Shown here piece by piece: positions 43,115 to 52,208 of a DNA stretch of 64,000 bases. The notes beneath the pieces were generated by a model. It was given only the letters and a program-made list of their open reading frames with translations, had not been told where the DNA came from and searched no databases. Position 1 is the first letter of the stretch. Every line of letters starts with the position of its first letter. Both the position numbers and the translations under genes were made by a program. The DNA comes from Sporosarcina luteola (GTDB taxonomy: Bacteria; Bacillota; Bacilli; Bacillales_A; Planococcaceae). Location of the stretch: positions 186,001 to 250,000 of the forward strand of contig NZ_JAMBOI010000001.1 in NCBI RefSeq assembly GCF_023715535.1. Reading direction: 5' to 3'.

Positions 43115-44413
43115 TTATTTTTCTATGAATAGTAATTTAAATACTTTGCGGGGCCTGCCTTTTTGCCCCGATTGTTCTTCTCCGGAAATTTCAGCCATTC
43201 CGGCACTCTCCAATTCAGTCAGAATCCTTCTGGCATTCCGCTCCGTGCTGTTCATCCAGACTGCTAATTCTTTTGCAGTGATTTGCGTTTTCTTATAATG
43301 CAGAGCAAGCGACAGTAGCCGATTGACAGTAGCCGGACTAATCGTTGCTTGCGCCATTTTTTCACTCCATTTTGCATTGTAGTTGCGGTTATCATATGAA
43401 ATGAAATTCTGTTGATCTTCGAACTCTGTTATCCGCTTGTTCTCATCTACAATAATAATGCTTTGACGTTGCTTCACCCGTGCATACTGTGTTGCCAGCC
43501 TTGCATTCTGCTCGGCTTCGAGTGATGTAATCCCATATCCGAGACCGATCCGGATCGTGAATTTACTCTGCACGCTCGCTTCCATGATTAAATCAAATAA
43601 CGAATCCTTTTCCAACTGAAATTCCACTTCACCACGTGTTGTATAGATAAAATACCGGCCATCTCCTATTTCAACATATGAGCCGTTAATCTTCTCTGCA
43701 AAGTTGAGGAGCAGTTTTTTCAGTTCCAATTCTTTGTGCTTCATCTTATACGTAAAATGGCTTTCCAAATCAGATGGGGATATTTCAATCTCTAAAATGG
43801 CGATTTGCGCTTTCCGATACCATTGCGTCACCCCGCGCTGCTTCAAATATTGGATAATCAAACGGATGGCCATCATATCCGGAGTGACACGATAACAAGG
43901 TATACCGCTCTGGCGCAGCGAATTATACACACTGTTTATGCACGTTACAGCTATATCCACTTTGCCTTGTTCATAGAGTTTCGTATGGAACTCTATGAGC
44001 TCGGAATTCGGTACATACCCGGTATATGACAAGGAATGGATAGTGATCGAGCGCAAGGAAGTCTCCATCAATTCATCCGTCGACTGAATCGTATCCAAAC
44101 TGATGTTTTTAAAAATCTTTTTTTCCTCCAACTGCGCTTCAAGCAACGTCCTATATACACTATTGCTATTTTTAGGGACAAAACTTCCCTCTTCACTAGT
44201 AATTAGCTTGTGATGCAATGCAAAATTATAAGGAGCCTGACCCGAAAAAAACCACTGATCTACAAACTCTTTATTTTGTGGAATGATCGTTTCGATGTCC
44301 TCCATTTTTTCATAGGGGAAAATCATTAATGTTACCTCATCAAACTCTTTAACAGCCTTCTTAACAATCTCAACCGAGTCATGAGGGCCAATAGCACCCA
44401 ATCGAATCTTCAA
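43115..44413 (-). CDS. Three-domain transcriptional regulator (sensor, GGDEF-like, winged helix)
   Basis: 432 residues, TTG 44413 after GGAGGAA. The N-terminal about 170 residues resemble a periplasmic-binding-like or PrpR_N-type sensor (IRLGAIGPHDSVEIVKKAV; VDIAVTCINSVYNSL). A central region ends in SKFTIRIGLGYGITSLEAEQNARLA, like a degenerate nucleotide-cyclase/GGDEF fold without the GGDEF signature. The C-terminus about 365-432 is a winged helix (TAKELAVWMNSTERNARRIL). It is next to, and probably controls, the peptide-use operon. The combination is uncommon; assignments of the first two domains are tentative. Confidence 0.72.
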   Translation of the reverse strand: MKIRLGAIGPHDSVEIVKKAVKEFDEVTLMIFPYEKMEDIETIIPQNKEFVDQWFFSGQAPYNFALHHKLITSEEGSFVPKNSNSVYRTLLEAQLEEKKIFKNISLDTIQSTDELMETSLRSITIHSLSYTGYVPNSELIEFHTKLYEQGKVDIAVTCINSVYNSLRQSGIPCYRVTPDMMAIRLIIQYLKQRGVTQWYRKAQIAILEIEISPSDLESHFTYKMKHKELELKKLLLNFAEKINGSYVEIGDGRYFIYTTRGEVEFQLEKDSLFDLIMEASVQSKFTIRIGLGYGITSLEAEQNARLATQYARVKQRQSIIIVDENKRITEFEDQQNFISYDNRNYNAKWSEKMAQATISPATVNRLLSLALHYKKTQITAKELAVWMNSTERNARRILTELESAGMAEISGEEQSGQKGRPRKVFKLLFIEK

Positions 44414-44502
44414 ATTCCTCCAACCCCCAAAATAATTCCCACTTTCATGCTAGTGTACCATTTACAGATATTGTGTGAAAAGAATTGTTCGGGAATTGTG
44501 TC

Positions 44503-44539
44503 GGTGCCTGTGCAAGGCATGTGTCGGTGCCCATGTGTC
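44503..44539 (+). repeat. Duplicated left ends of the GGTGCC repeat
   Basis: Before copy 8 the left end occurs twice in partial form: GGTGCCTGTGCAAGGCAT at 44503-44520 and GGTGCCCAT at 44526-44534, each preceded by or separated by GTGTC. This looks like slippage or repeated insertion at the same end. Confidence 0.8.
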
Positions 44540-44685
44540 GGTGCCTGTGCAAGGCACATTTATGACAATTCAATAAAATACATTAATATACACGCAAGAA
44601 GCCAGTCAATTACGAATCGACTGGCTTTTCCTTTCAACAATATACAATTGTAGTTAATAAACTGAATAGTGTGGTGCACAGGCAC
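44540..44685 (+). repeat. GGTGCC hairpin repeat, copy 8 (near-complete)
   Basis: Left end GGTGCCTGTGCAAGGCACAT, right end GTGCACAGGCAC. A 9-bp stem pairs 44599-44607 with 44619-44627. It lies in the 325-bp gap between the divergently placed regulator start (44413) and the debris starting at 44739, so unlike most copies it is at a 5' side. Nothing else is visible in the gap. Confidence 0.92.
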
Positions 44686-44738
44686 TTCACTGCCAGCACC
44701 TTACCGGTTTTTTGAAATTAAAATTAAAGGAGGCAGTT

Positions 44739-44864
44739 ATGGGGAGATTAGTTCATTTCGAACTACATGTGGATGACATGGAGAGGGCAAAGACGTTTAA
44801 TGGGGAAGTTTTGTCACGCGCGCACAGATGGCATCATTCGTCGTACGTTCCGAAGATTTGGTGA
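44739..44864 (+). pseudogene. Truncated glyoxalase/VOC-family gene start
   Basis: An AAAGGAGG site and ATG at 44739 begin a clear VOC-family N-terminus (MGRLVHFELHVDDMERAKTF NGEV, about 25 residues). After GEVL the sequence no longer resembles a VOC protein and reaches TGA at 44864. The gene is broken at about 44812. Confidence 0.65.
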
Positions 44865-45547
44865 AAGTCGCCAATTTCGCTGAAGAAACCAAAGCAAAAA
44901 TCCGTGCCATCGTCCAAGAAAACAGCGTAATCGAAAAAGACGGAAAAAAAGTGTCACAAGCCTCTTATTATTCCAAGACGGACACACTAACGATGACTGC
45001 CTATAATCGCAACGATGGATTAAAAGCGATCCAGGGCCTCGGCTTCTTCTCTGACAAGATTTTGGCGCTCGGCGTTTCCCATATCCGCATCGCGGCCAGC
45101 CCCCTGATCAATGTCGTCGACAATCGCACCGCCGCCAAAGAGCAGCTCCATGACACCATGGTTGAACTGCTCAGAGCACCGAGCGAAACAACAAACGGAG
45201 ACTTGATCGCTAACAATATTAAAGTCACGCTTTACGGCCAAAGCGAAGGCGTTCAGTTTTGGGAGTATTTTAAATGTGAATTTGCGGGTGTTTACCGGGG
45301 AGTGATGGATTTATCGGAAAAGACACCATACTCATCCAAGGAGCATGGTGTCCTCTTTTTATTTTTTAATACTTACTATATTAACTTCCCCCATTTCTTA
45401 GTATTTACTTACACTCAATTTTTTTTAGTGCAAAGCCAGCCAGTAAGAGTACAACGAGGGCTTTATAAGTGCGAATCCCACCGTATAGCCACCTTACCTT
45501 TGTTCACTAATAACAAAAAGTTTATCCTCTTTCAAGATGCTGTTTGA
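44828..45547 (+). pseudogene. Unrecognised coding remnant fused to the VOC fragment
   Basis: The open frame has natural-looking sequence for about 160 residues (MASFVVRSEDLVKVANFAEE; SYYSKTDTLTMTAYNRNDGL; a Gly/Phe-rich LGFFSDKILALGVSHIRIAA). It then runs on without stop through a terminator hairpin (45322-45352) into AT-rich sequence and the 3' end of jetC. There is no ribosome binding site before ATG 44828. The real gene probably ended before 45320 and has lost its stop or been frameshifted. I do not recognise the family. Confidence 0.4.
45322..45352 (+). terminator. Rho-independent terminator
   Basis: GACACCAT (45322-45329) pairs with ATGGTGTC (45345-45352), preceded by AAAA and followed by CTCTTTTTATTTTTT. 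It marks the original end of the gene on the plus strand and may also stop jetC readthrough. Confidence 0.8.
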
Positions 45548-48500
45548 CTTTTTATAACTACGTTGTCCCGCCTGAACTTCAGACACGACCTGGTCGATGC
45601 CTGAAGCGATCTCTTTTGCACTTAACTGGTAGCATACATCGAATTTTTGCAACAACTCCACTTTGACAAGCTCCGGCGGAGTGACGACTATCCATTGGAA
45701 TTTCAATTCTTCTGCGACAGCCAGAATTGGATCGACAATGTGGTCACTAACAGCAACACTGAAAGGATTGTCCGTTATTAACAGTTTCCAGTTGCTGTTG
45801 TCTTCATTTGTACGCTTGAAGGACGTCAACATCATCATTATTAATGTCCTAGCGCTGAATAATTGGCCGCCGCTTCCGGATGGGTCAGTCTTGGAAGATT
45901 CGTTTATCGTTTCCCACTCTGTATAAAATTCCTCTTTGGATGGTTCATAAAGAAAGCTATTCTCTTCATGCAACCGGTATAGCCACAATGTCGGGTAATG
46001 GTAATTCAGCGCAGCAAATATGATATTTTTGGTGCTTATTTTCTCCTTGAATACCTTATGCGGGATATCCTTCATGTCTTGATAATCAGAAAATATTTCA
46101 GTGATTACTTTATCAAATAAATCACTGATTGCTCCTTCAATCTGCTCTGTATCCCGCGGGAGCATATTATCCCTTTTTAATTTGACTAGAGGGAAATCGA
46201 ATCCATTTCTATTTCTGATCCGCATTGCCCGAATCATCTTCCGCAAATGTTCCACAATTTGAAGGGCATATTTACAAGCATGATCCACCCATTCCTGTTT
46301 TGCCTCTTCCGCCGTATTCCTTTCTTCTTCCGCTTCTGTAATTTCATTGTTTGCAAGTAAGTTCAAGCCAACAATAGATTCCATAGCTTCATCTGCGTCC
46401 TCAAAGTCCATGTCGCTATAAACTTTCAAGGCAACGTCTTTAATTTCGGCTGCCCAATTACTGCTTTCAAAAATCTTTCTCTTTTTTCGAAGAGTTGATT
46501 GGACCTCCTGCTTGCCTCGTTCCATATTAGTTTTCATGGACTTGAATGCCCGCACCCACTCCTCACTCACTCTGTCTGGTTCCTTTTTCACGCGTTTCTG
46601 CCAGTAAGAGTCCCGCATCCTTTCGTAGGCACTATTCAGCATATCTAATCTCGGTTCCACATCTTTATTGGCGCTAGCCAACTTTTCTAGTTTCTTCCCA
46701 AGTTCCACTATAATCAGATTTGAATCCTGAATATCCTTCCTAGTCTCTTCCAAGGCTTGCCTGAACTCAACTTTCATTTTTTCAAAATCACCTTCTTGCC
46801 ATATTTCAGGCTTTCGCCTATACTCCCTATCATTTGTTGCTCTCAGCTCTTTTAATTCATGACCCAATCTGTCACTGTGCTTAACTTCATTTTCGATGGT
46901 TGTTTCTAAACGAAGAATGGTATCTTCAATCTCCTTCGTATGCCTCTTTGCCGTCATTAAACTTGCCTCCAATACCGAGATAAGCTCTCTAGGCACACGA
47001 AGCGTTCTCCACTCTTCAGCTAAGCTTGTAAGCTCCTCTTCCTTTTCATTGAGATATCGTTGTTTCTCTTGCAAGGTCGCGTCCAATCTAGCTAGTTCAA
47101 TATCCAATTCCTGCATCTTTTGCTGTACGGTTTTCCATTTATAAATGTCGGCCATCAATTCTTCATCACCCATAGAGAAATCAGGCGGAGAATCCAGGAG
47201 ATCTTCTGTATTTATTATGTCAATAGAACTTCTTGGAAGGACTTCTTTAACAGCATTCATCAATCCATTCTTCTTACTCTCCCAATCCTGCCGAGCTACA
47301 TTAAAAGCGTCCCACTCTTGATCCAAAAGCTGCAACCCATCAATGTTATTGTTTATTTCAGTATCCAACCTGCTAATTACAAGCGCTAAATCCGATTGTC
47401 TCTGCTTTCTTTTCTCGTAGTCTTTGCTATTTTCCAACCAATGTTCCAATCTTGCTATCTCAACTTTCAAATTTTGAAGCAGTTGACCTAATTCTTCTAT
47501 TTTATCCGACCCTGTTGCCAGTTCTTCTGACAGGGCTTTTTCACGTTGTTCAAATTCCTCTCTATTTTTTATTTTGAGGTTCCTTTCTGTCTCCAGATTC
47601 CTATATTGCTTTTCCAAAAGAACAGAGGACGCGCTTCGATCAAATGCTTCTAATTCAGCAATGATGGATCTTAGTTCCTCTACATAGCTATTCGCATAAT
47701 CAATTCCCTCACGAATTTCCTCACTCTTTTCATGGAGTGCATGTTTGTGCGCTGTTAACTTTTCATCATGAACAGACAATTCTCTTGCTCGTCCGTCTAA
47801 TAACAGGAACTGCATGTCACTTTCCATCTCCAAACGGTTGACCGAAAAAATCGGGACCGGGGAATGCAAGAATGTTTTATCGAGCTTTTTAATTTCATTC
47901 ATGTACGGATGCTCTTGATGGAGCACAAGCAGACCATATTTAAGAAGAGGATGTTTCCTATTGAGTTCTTCTCGCTTTTCCGGCTCGTGTCGCTTTATAT
48001 ATTCATCTCCAAAGAGTACTGGAATGCCTCGCTCTTCAAGCAAGGACTTGACTTTGTATACTTCTTCATTCGGAATCAAAAAACGTTTTTCTTTTTGACT
48101 TGCCTGGAAGGCAATCTCATACCATTCGAGGCTTAACTGATTCAGATTCATTTCCCATTCTTTTTTCTTGCTGGTAAAAATCGGAATCTTCTCATCCATC
48201 CATCCCTGGAAATCCTTACATTCACTTGAAACAGTCCTTAGTGCCTTCCATCCTTTATGCAATAACAAATCTTCTTTTTCTTTTTGACCATTCCATTTCT
48301 TCTGCACCCGCTTCGCTTCTTTGTCGACCGACTGAATTTCCGCATTAAGAGTAGCTTGCTTATTCAGCAAGCGAACTCTATCTTCCGTCCTTTTCTTTTG
48401 AACTTCCATCAATTCAGTAATCTTTTTTGCTTCCTGCTCGTATAACTTAGTTCTCTCCGAATGAATTTCATCGATTCTAAAGTAGAAATACTCACCGTAA

Positions 48501-49987
48501 ACTTTCTTCTCATTTTCTAAGTCCGACTCGAACTTCTTCACGAATTCTTCATGAACGCCATGCTCGATCTCATACTTATTTTGCTTCTTCTTTAAGGATT
48601 CCACTTTGTCATTTCCAGACTTCCGAGCTTCGCCAAGGTAGTTCCGATAAGCCGTGCTTTCCATAGCTATTCTGCAAATTTCTAGACATACAGCACTCCA
48701 CTTGCGATCTATTTCATCCTCTAGTAAATCTTGGGCTTTTTTTGATTGACGGAATTCTTCAGCTTCCTTAATCGTCTCAATTTTCCTTCGAAAAACCTCG
48801 GCTTCCTGATGGAGCTCATCCCATTTCTTGATTCGCAAATGAAGTTCCGCCAGTTCCCTTTCCACAATATATTGTTCCTTCTTCTGTCCGCTTTCAGCTA
48901 ATTGTTCTTTATAAGAATGGAGTGTTTCCATGCTATCCTGAAGTTCATAATGTTTAACGACATACTGAAGGTTCTGCTGCTTCCATTGCAGATTTTGCTT
49001 ATGGTCAATCAATTTATCTAATTGATCTTGATGGTCGGTTCTGTCTTTTTCCAATTCGCTCATTTCATGCGAAATTGCCGTTAGGAGAGAATGCCCTCTC
49101 TCCACATGACGCTTGAATTTTTTCTTTTCTTTAATCAATTCCACCAAGCTTGAAGCCAGCTCATCATTGTGGCTCTTGATTTCCGCATAAGAAGCTGCAT
49201 TCTTTTTCAGCTCAGGAAGATTCTTCGTAATAGAAGCGATGTTTTTGAATAAAGTGATAAGATCATTTTCTTCTCCACTTTCACTCAATCTGGCTTCAAT
49301 TGCCGGGATGATCATTTTGGAGAAGAGCCCATGATTCGTCGTAGCATTTTTGTCGTTAAAATAGTACGTTACTCCGCCCTCGTATTGGTTAATATCAACC
49401 AATTGCTCCCAATCTTTTTTTATAATCCCGTAACTTTCAATAGTACTGTAGAACTTGGATTTCGTATTATCATTAAAGGTGAGGAATACTTTTTTGTTTT
49501 CCCTCAGATAGGCCAAAAACTCTTCATATGGCGTTGGAGCATCTTCCTCTTTGTCGTAAATGGGAAGATGTTCTATGGAAAACGGATCAAACAAACTACG
49601 GCCATATTCCCTGACAAACAGTGTATATAAAGGTTCTGAATCTCCTTTCCTATCCCACCGTGATGTCATTACGATTCCTGCCAATAAGCTCCTGTCCGCG
49701 TCAAGATGGAATTCAATGCAGCTATAGAACGTATACGGTTTAAATTTTCTATTCTTACCATAGAAAAAATGTTCTACTTTGTTTTTCCCTTGACTCCACG
49801 CTGTCTTTGGCAAAATAGGCTGGAATAATAGCTGAAGGAGAACCCCTTTCCCGAATGAGTTCCTCGCTGTGATGATGGTATTTTGTGGGCTTTCTTCATT
49901 GCTGAACTGAAAAGTCTTATCCTTATAAATTCTCGTTTGTTGCTTGTAACGCAAACCGACGATTCGAAACTTGTTTATGGCTGTCAT
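45494..49987 (-). CDS. jetC: Wadjet protein JetC (SMC-like ATPase)
   Basis: 1497 residues; SMC/MukB-like motor of the Wadjet complex, which extrudes and recognises small circular DNA. The N-terminal head has a Walker A variant TARNSFGKGV (about 41-49). Residues about 250-1130 are long coiled coil with a central hinge-like region (about 590-720). The C-terminal head has signature DPSGSGGQLFSARTL from about 1368 and a Walker B strand WKLLITDNPF near 1400, with Asn where many ABC ATPases have Glu. ATG 49987 lies 65 bp inside jetB and has its own AGAGGTGG site. The N-terminal strand would be lost with any later start, so the overlap is real. Confidence 0.9.
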   Translation of the reverse strand: MTAINKFRIVGLRYKQQTRIYKDKTFQFSNEESPQNTIITARNSFGKGVLLQLLFQPILPKTAWSQGKNKVEHFFYGKNRKFKPYTFYSCIEFHLDADRSLLAGIVMTSRWDRKGDSEPLYTLFVREYGRSLFDPFSIEHLPIYDKEEDAPTPYEEFLAYLRENKKVFLTFNDNTKSKFYSTIESYGIIKKDWEQLVDINQYEGGVTYYFNDKNATTNHGLFSKMIIPAIEARLSESGEENDLITLFKNIASITKNLPELKKNAASYAEIKSHNDELASSLVELIKEKKKFKRHVERGHSLLTAISHEMSELEKDRTDHQDQLDKLIDHKQNLQWKQQNLQYVVKHYELQDSMETLHSYKEQLAESGQKKEQYIVERELAELHLRIKKWDELHQEAEVFRRKIETIKEAEEFRQSKKAQDLLEDEIDRKWSAVCLEICRIAMESTAYRNYLGEARKSGNDKVESLKKKQNKYEIEHGVHEEFVKKFESDLENEKKVYGEYFYFRIDEIHSERTKLYEQEAKKITELMEVQKKRTEDRVRLLNKQATLNAEIQSVDKEAKRVQKKWNGQKEKEDLLLHKGWKALRTVSSECKDFQGWMDEKIPIFTSKKKEWEMNLNQLSLEWYEIAFQASQKEKRFLIPNEEVYKVKSLLEERGIPVLFGDEYIKRHEPEKREELNRKHPLLKYGLLVLHQEHPYMNEIKKLDKTFLHSPVPIFSVNRLEMESDMQFLLLDGRARELSVHDEKLTAHKHALHEKSEEIREGIDYANSYVEELRSIIAELEAFDRSASSVLLEKQYRNLETERNLKIKNREEFEQREKALSEELATGSDKIEELGQLLQNLKVEIARLEHWLENSKDYEKRKQRQSDLALVISRLDTEINNNIDGLQLLDQEWDAFNVARQDWESKKNGLMNAVKEVLPRSSIDIINTEDLLDSPPDFSMGDEELMADIYKWKTVQQKMQELDIELARLDATLQEKQRYLNEKEEELTSLAEEWRTLRVPRELISVLEASLMTAKRHTKEIEDTILRLETTIENEVKHSDRLGHELKELRATNDREYRRKPEIWQEGDFEKMKVEFRQALEETRKDIQDSNLIIVELGKKLEKLASANKDVEPRLDMLNSAYERMRDSYWQKRVKKEPDRVSEEWVRAFKSMKTNMERGKQEVQSTLRKKRKIFESSNWAAEIKDVALKVYSDMDFEDADEAMESIVGLNLLANNEITEAEEERNTAEEAKQEWVDHACKYALQIVEHLRKMIRAMRIRNRNGFDFPLVKLKRDNMLPRDTEQIEGAISDLFDKVITEIFSDYQDMKDIPHKVFKEKISTKNIIFAALNYHYPTLWLYRLHEENSFLYEPSKEEFYTEWETINESSKTDPSGSGGQLFSARTLIMMMLTSFKRTNEDNSNWKLLITDNPFSVAVSDHIVDPILAVAEELKFQWIVVTPPELVKVELLQKFDVCYQLSAKEIASGIDQVVSEVQAGQRSYKKSNSILKEDKLFVISEQR

Positions 49988-50729
49988 TCATTTCCACCTC
50001 TTTCCTGCTTCTAGCTTCCAAAAGTGCATTCCGCAGCATCGTATACCGCTCATAGTTATGGAAAAGCCCTTCAATCCGTTCGAACAGCTCCTGGTACGCA
50101 TAGACAGTCGGTTCCTCTCCCTCCACTATGACGGTGAGTAGACTTTCACTCTCAAGCAGACTGAGCGCCTTCTTCATAATGCTGAATTTATTTCTCATCG
50201 AGGCGGTCAGTTTATTGCCTTCATCCTTCAGATCCTTGCTCAACCAAAGCTCTATTTCCTCTCGAATGTTGACAGCCCATCTCTTCTCAAAGTCTTGATC
50301 AATCTCCAGCTGTTCTTTCCAAAAACTAAATACATTCGTTACGAGTTCTTCGAGCCGATATAAGGATAAGCCTTGTAATTCATAGCGGGAGCGAAGGGAC
50401 AATTCACCGTCGATTTCACTGAGATAAATCATTAAAATATGACAAAGCAGATAAAATTCTTTTTTATTTTCAATGTCGCTATACTTCTCCTTCAGATGGG
50501 TGAACGATGTAGCAAAAACTGACTCTGTTCCATCGGCTATTAATTGAAGCTTATCCCGCCCTTCCAAAATGATTGTCCCGAAGCTATTTGCGATTTGATG
50601 CACAATGTCATACACATGCATGTCATCATAGTAAAACCGCAGGATACTTTCCTTCCGGCTGACCATTTTATGCCTCATCAGATAAGCGTAAATATCGGTT
50701 GCCATCTTGATCTTTTCACCAGCCATCAT
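49923..50729 (-). CDS. jetB: Wadjet protein JetB (MukE-like)
   Basis: 268 residues, corresponding to the MukE/MksE-like winged-helix subunit (DUF4194/DUF6063 type, by context). Mostly helical; segments ATDIYAYLMRHKMVSRKES and LCHILMIYLSEIDGELSLRSR. It starts directly after the jetA stop (TGAATG), with its ribosome site AGGGGAGG inside jetA, and overlaps jetC by 65 bp. Recognition rests on size, position between JetA and JetC, and fold pattern. Confidence 0.82.
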   Translation of the reverse strand: MMAGEKIKMATDIYAYLMRHKMVSRKESILRFYYDDMHVYDIVHQIANSFGTIILEGRDKLQLIADGTESVFATSFTHLKEKYSDIENKKEFYLLCHILMIYLSEIDGELSLRSRYELQGLSLYRLEELVTNVFSFWKEQLEIDQDFEKRWAVNIREEIELWLSKDLKDEGNKLTASMRNKFSIMKKALSLLESESLLTVIVEGEEPTVYAYQELFERIEGLFHNYERYTMLRNALLEARSRKEVEMNDSHKQVSNRRFALQATNENL

Positions 50730-52208
50730 TCATCCTCCCCTTCTATAGCGCAGGACGTACGAAGACATCTGAATAGCATCCGTCTCGATCTTCTCCCCTG
50801 CTTCATATGCAGCGTAAAGCACCTTTCCCTCGAAGAAACGCAACTCTTTATCCATTTGCAGCAGCTTCTGCAGCAAGGTGAACCGCTCGTCGTTATACTG
50901 CCTGTCTGCTTGTATGTCCCCTATCTTCAACTCCGTTTGAGCAAATAGCGGCCAGAAGTCAATGGCATCACGGCTCCAATCGTCGAAAGAATGAATACTT
51001 GCCGCCCGGCATTCTCCCGTCTCTAATAACTCTTTAAATAGCGGATACCAACAAGTTAATACGACGTCCCAATCAATTTCATGGACATATTTATTCAATG
51101 GGTCCATCCCCTTGCCATCCAATTTGGTTTCTTCGAGTTTTTGCGCATCAATCAGTTCTTGTTCCTGCCACATCCATTCCATCGGGAATATAACGCCTTG
51201 TCTAGGTGCAAACAAGGGACCTATCAACAAATCATATAGTTCCTCATCTGGAATCCCATGCTTGTAAATATGCTTTTCCCATAGTTCTTCATGGAAGTTG
51301 GCAGTTTTCCGATAGACTAGAGAAAGCGGGTTGTTTTTTCGAATATCCAGTTCAAGGGCAATATTTTTATAGACCTCATCGGACAGACTCAAATGCAGCT
51401 TCGACGTCGAGAAAATCTTGCTCTCCAGCTCGATATGTTCCAAACGTGATAATTCATCGCCCTTCTCTATGATCTTTAAAGTCGATAACATTTTCCTGTA
51501 TAATTCCTGAGCTTCCTCCGACTGATTCCGGACATCTTCTTTCGATTTTCGCCTTGCTTCCCTATTCGTTAGCAAAACTTTCGGGTTCCTTTCCAGCTCA
51601 TGCGTATAATCCTTTTCTTTTGCCAATAAACGCTTTATCCGTAGCGTCAATGCATCCAATACGCCAACAGCCTGATGCACCCTACCGGCTCTAATCAGTT
51701 GCAGTGTGTATAACTGTTCAACACTCATATCCATCTCTTCTTCGAATTCCCGGGACATCAAGATCATCCGGATGCTCTCATCGGTCAGTTTATAAACGAC
51801 TGTCCCTCTTTTTAATTTCGTATATTCCCTATCCTGAACCAAGTAAGTAAAACGCTGTTCCTCAAACTTCTGTTTTTCATTATTAAAATAAAGTCCTTTA
51901 AAGGAGTCCATCCGTTTACTGTCACCATAATAAAAAAGACCATTACCAATCCGCAACACATCGTCATCTATATAATTTAGTTCAAAGGTTTCAATTACTT
52001 TACGTATCACTTCATAGATATCATCCTTGGTTCGGGCTTCATCATCCCGCAACTCACGGTAGTATACTTCCAATAAAACACATAGCAAAATATCGCGGAC
52101 ATAACGGTTTAACGTCTCTCCAAGCTGCATGCCTGTCCCAAACAGGAAAATCGGGTTTAAAGACCGTTTCCTTTTCTCTATCCCGATCCAGATATCATCA
52201 TTCAGCAT
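50730..52208 (-). CDS. jetA: Wadjet protein JetA (MukF-like kleisin)
   Basis: 492 residues, the kleisin that bridges the JetC heads (DUF5716-type by context). Helical throughout; N-terminal segment MQLGETLNRYVRDILLCVLLEVYYRE, a Lys/Arg-rich middle with a winged-helix-like part (LTDESIRMILMSREFEEEMD), and C-terminal winged-helix region. The start overlaps the jetD stop by 11 bp. The order is D-A-B-C, unlike the A-B-C-D order of the first-described type I systems. Confidence 0.82.
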   Translation of the reverse strand: MLNDDIWIGIEKRKRSLNPIFLFGTGMQLGETLNRYVRDILLCVLLEVYYRELRDDEARTKDDIYEVIRKVIETFELNYIDDDVLRIGNGLFYYGDSKRMDSFKGLYFNNEKQKFEEQRFTYLVQDREYTKLKRGTVVYKLTDESIRMILMSREFEEEMDMSVEQLYTLQLIRAGRVHQAVGVLDALTLRIKRLLAKEKDYTHELERNPKVLLTNREARRKSKEDVRNQSEEAQELYRKMLSTLKIIEKGDELSRLEHIELESKIFSTSKLHLSLSDEVYKNIALELDIRKNNPLSLVYRKTANFHEELWEKHIYKHGIPDEELYDLLIGPLFAPRQGVIFPMEWMWQEQELIDAQKLEETKLDGKGMDPLNKYVHEIDWDVVLTCWYPLFKELLETGECRAASIHSFDDWSRDAIDFWPLFAQTELKIGDIQADRQYNDERFTLLQKLLQMDKELRFFEGKVLYAAYEAGEKIETDAIQMSSYVLRYRRGG

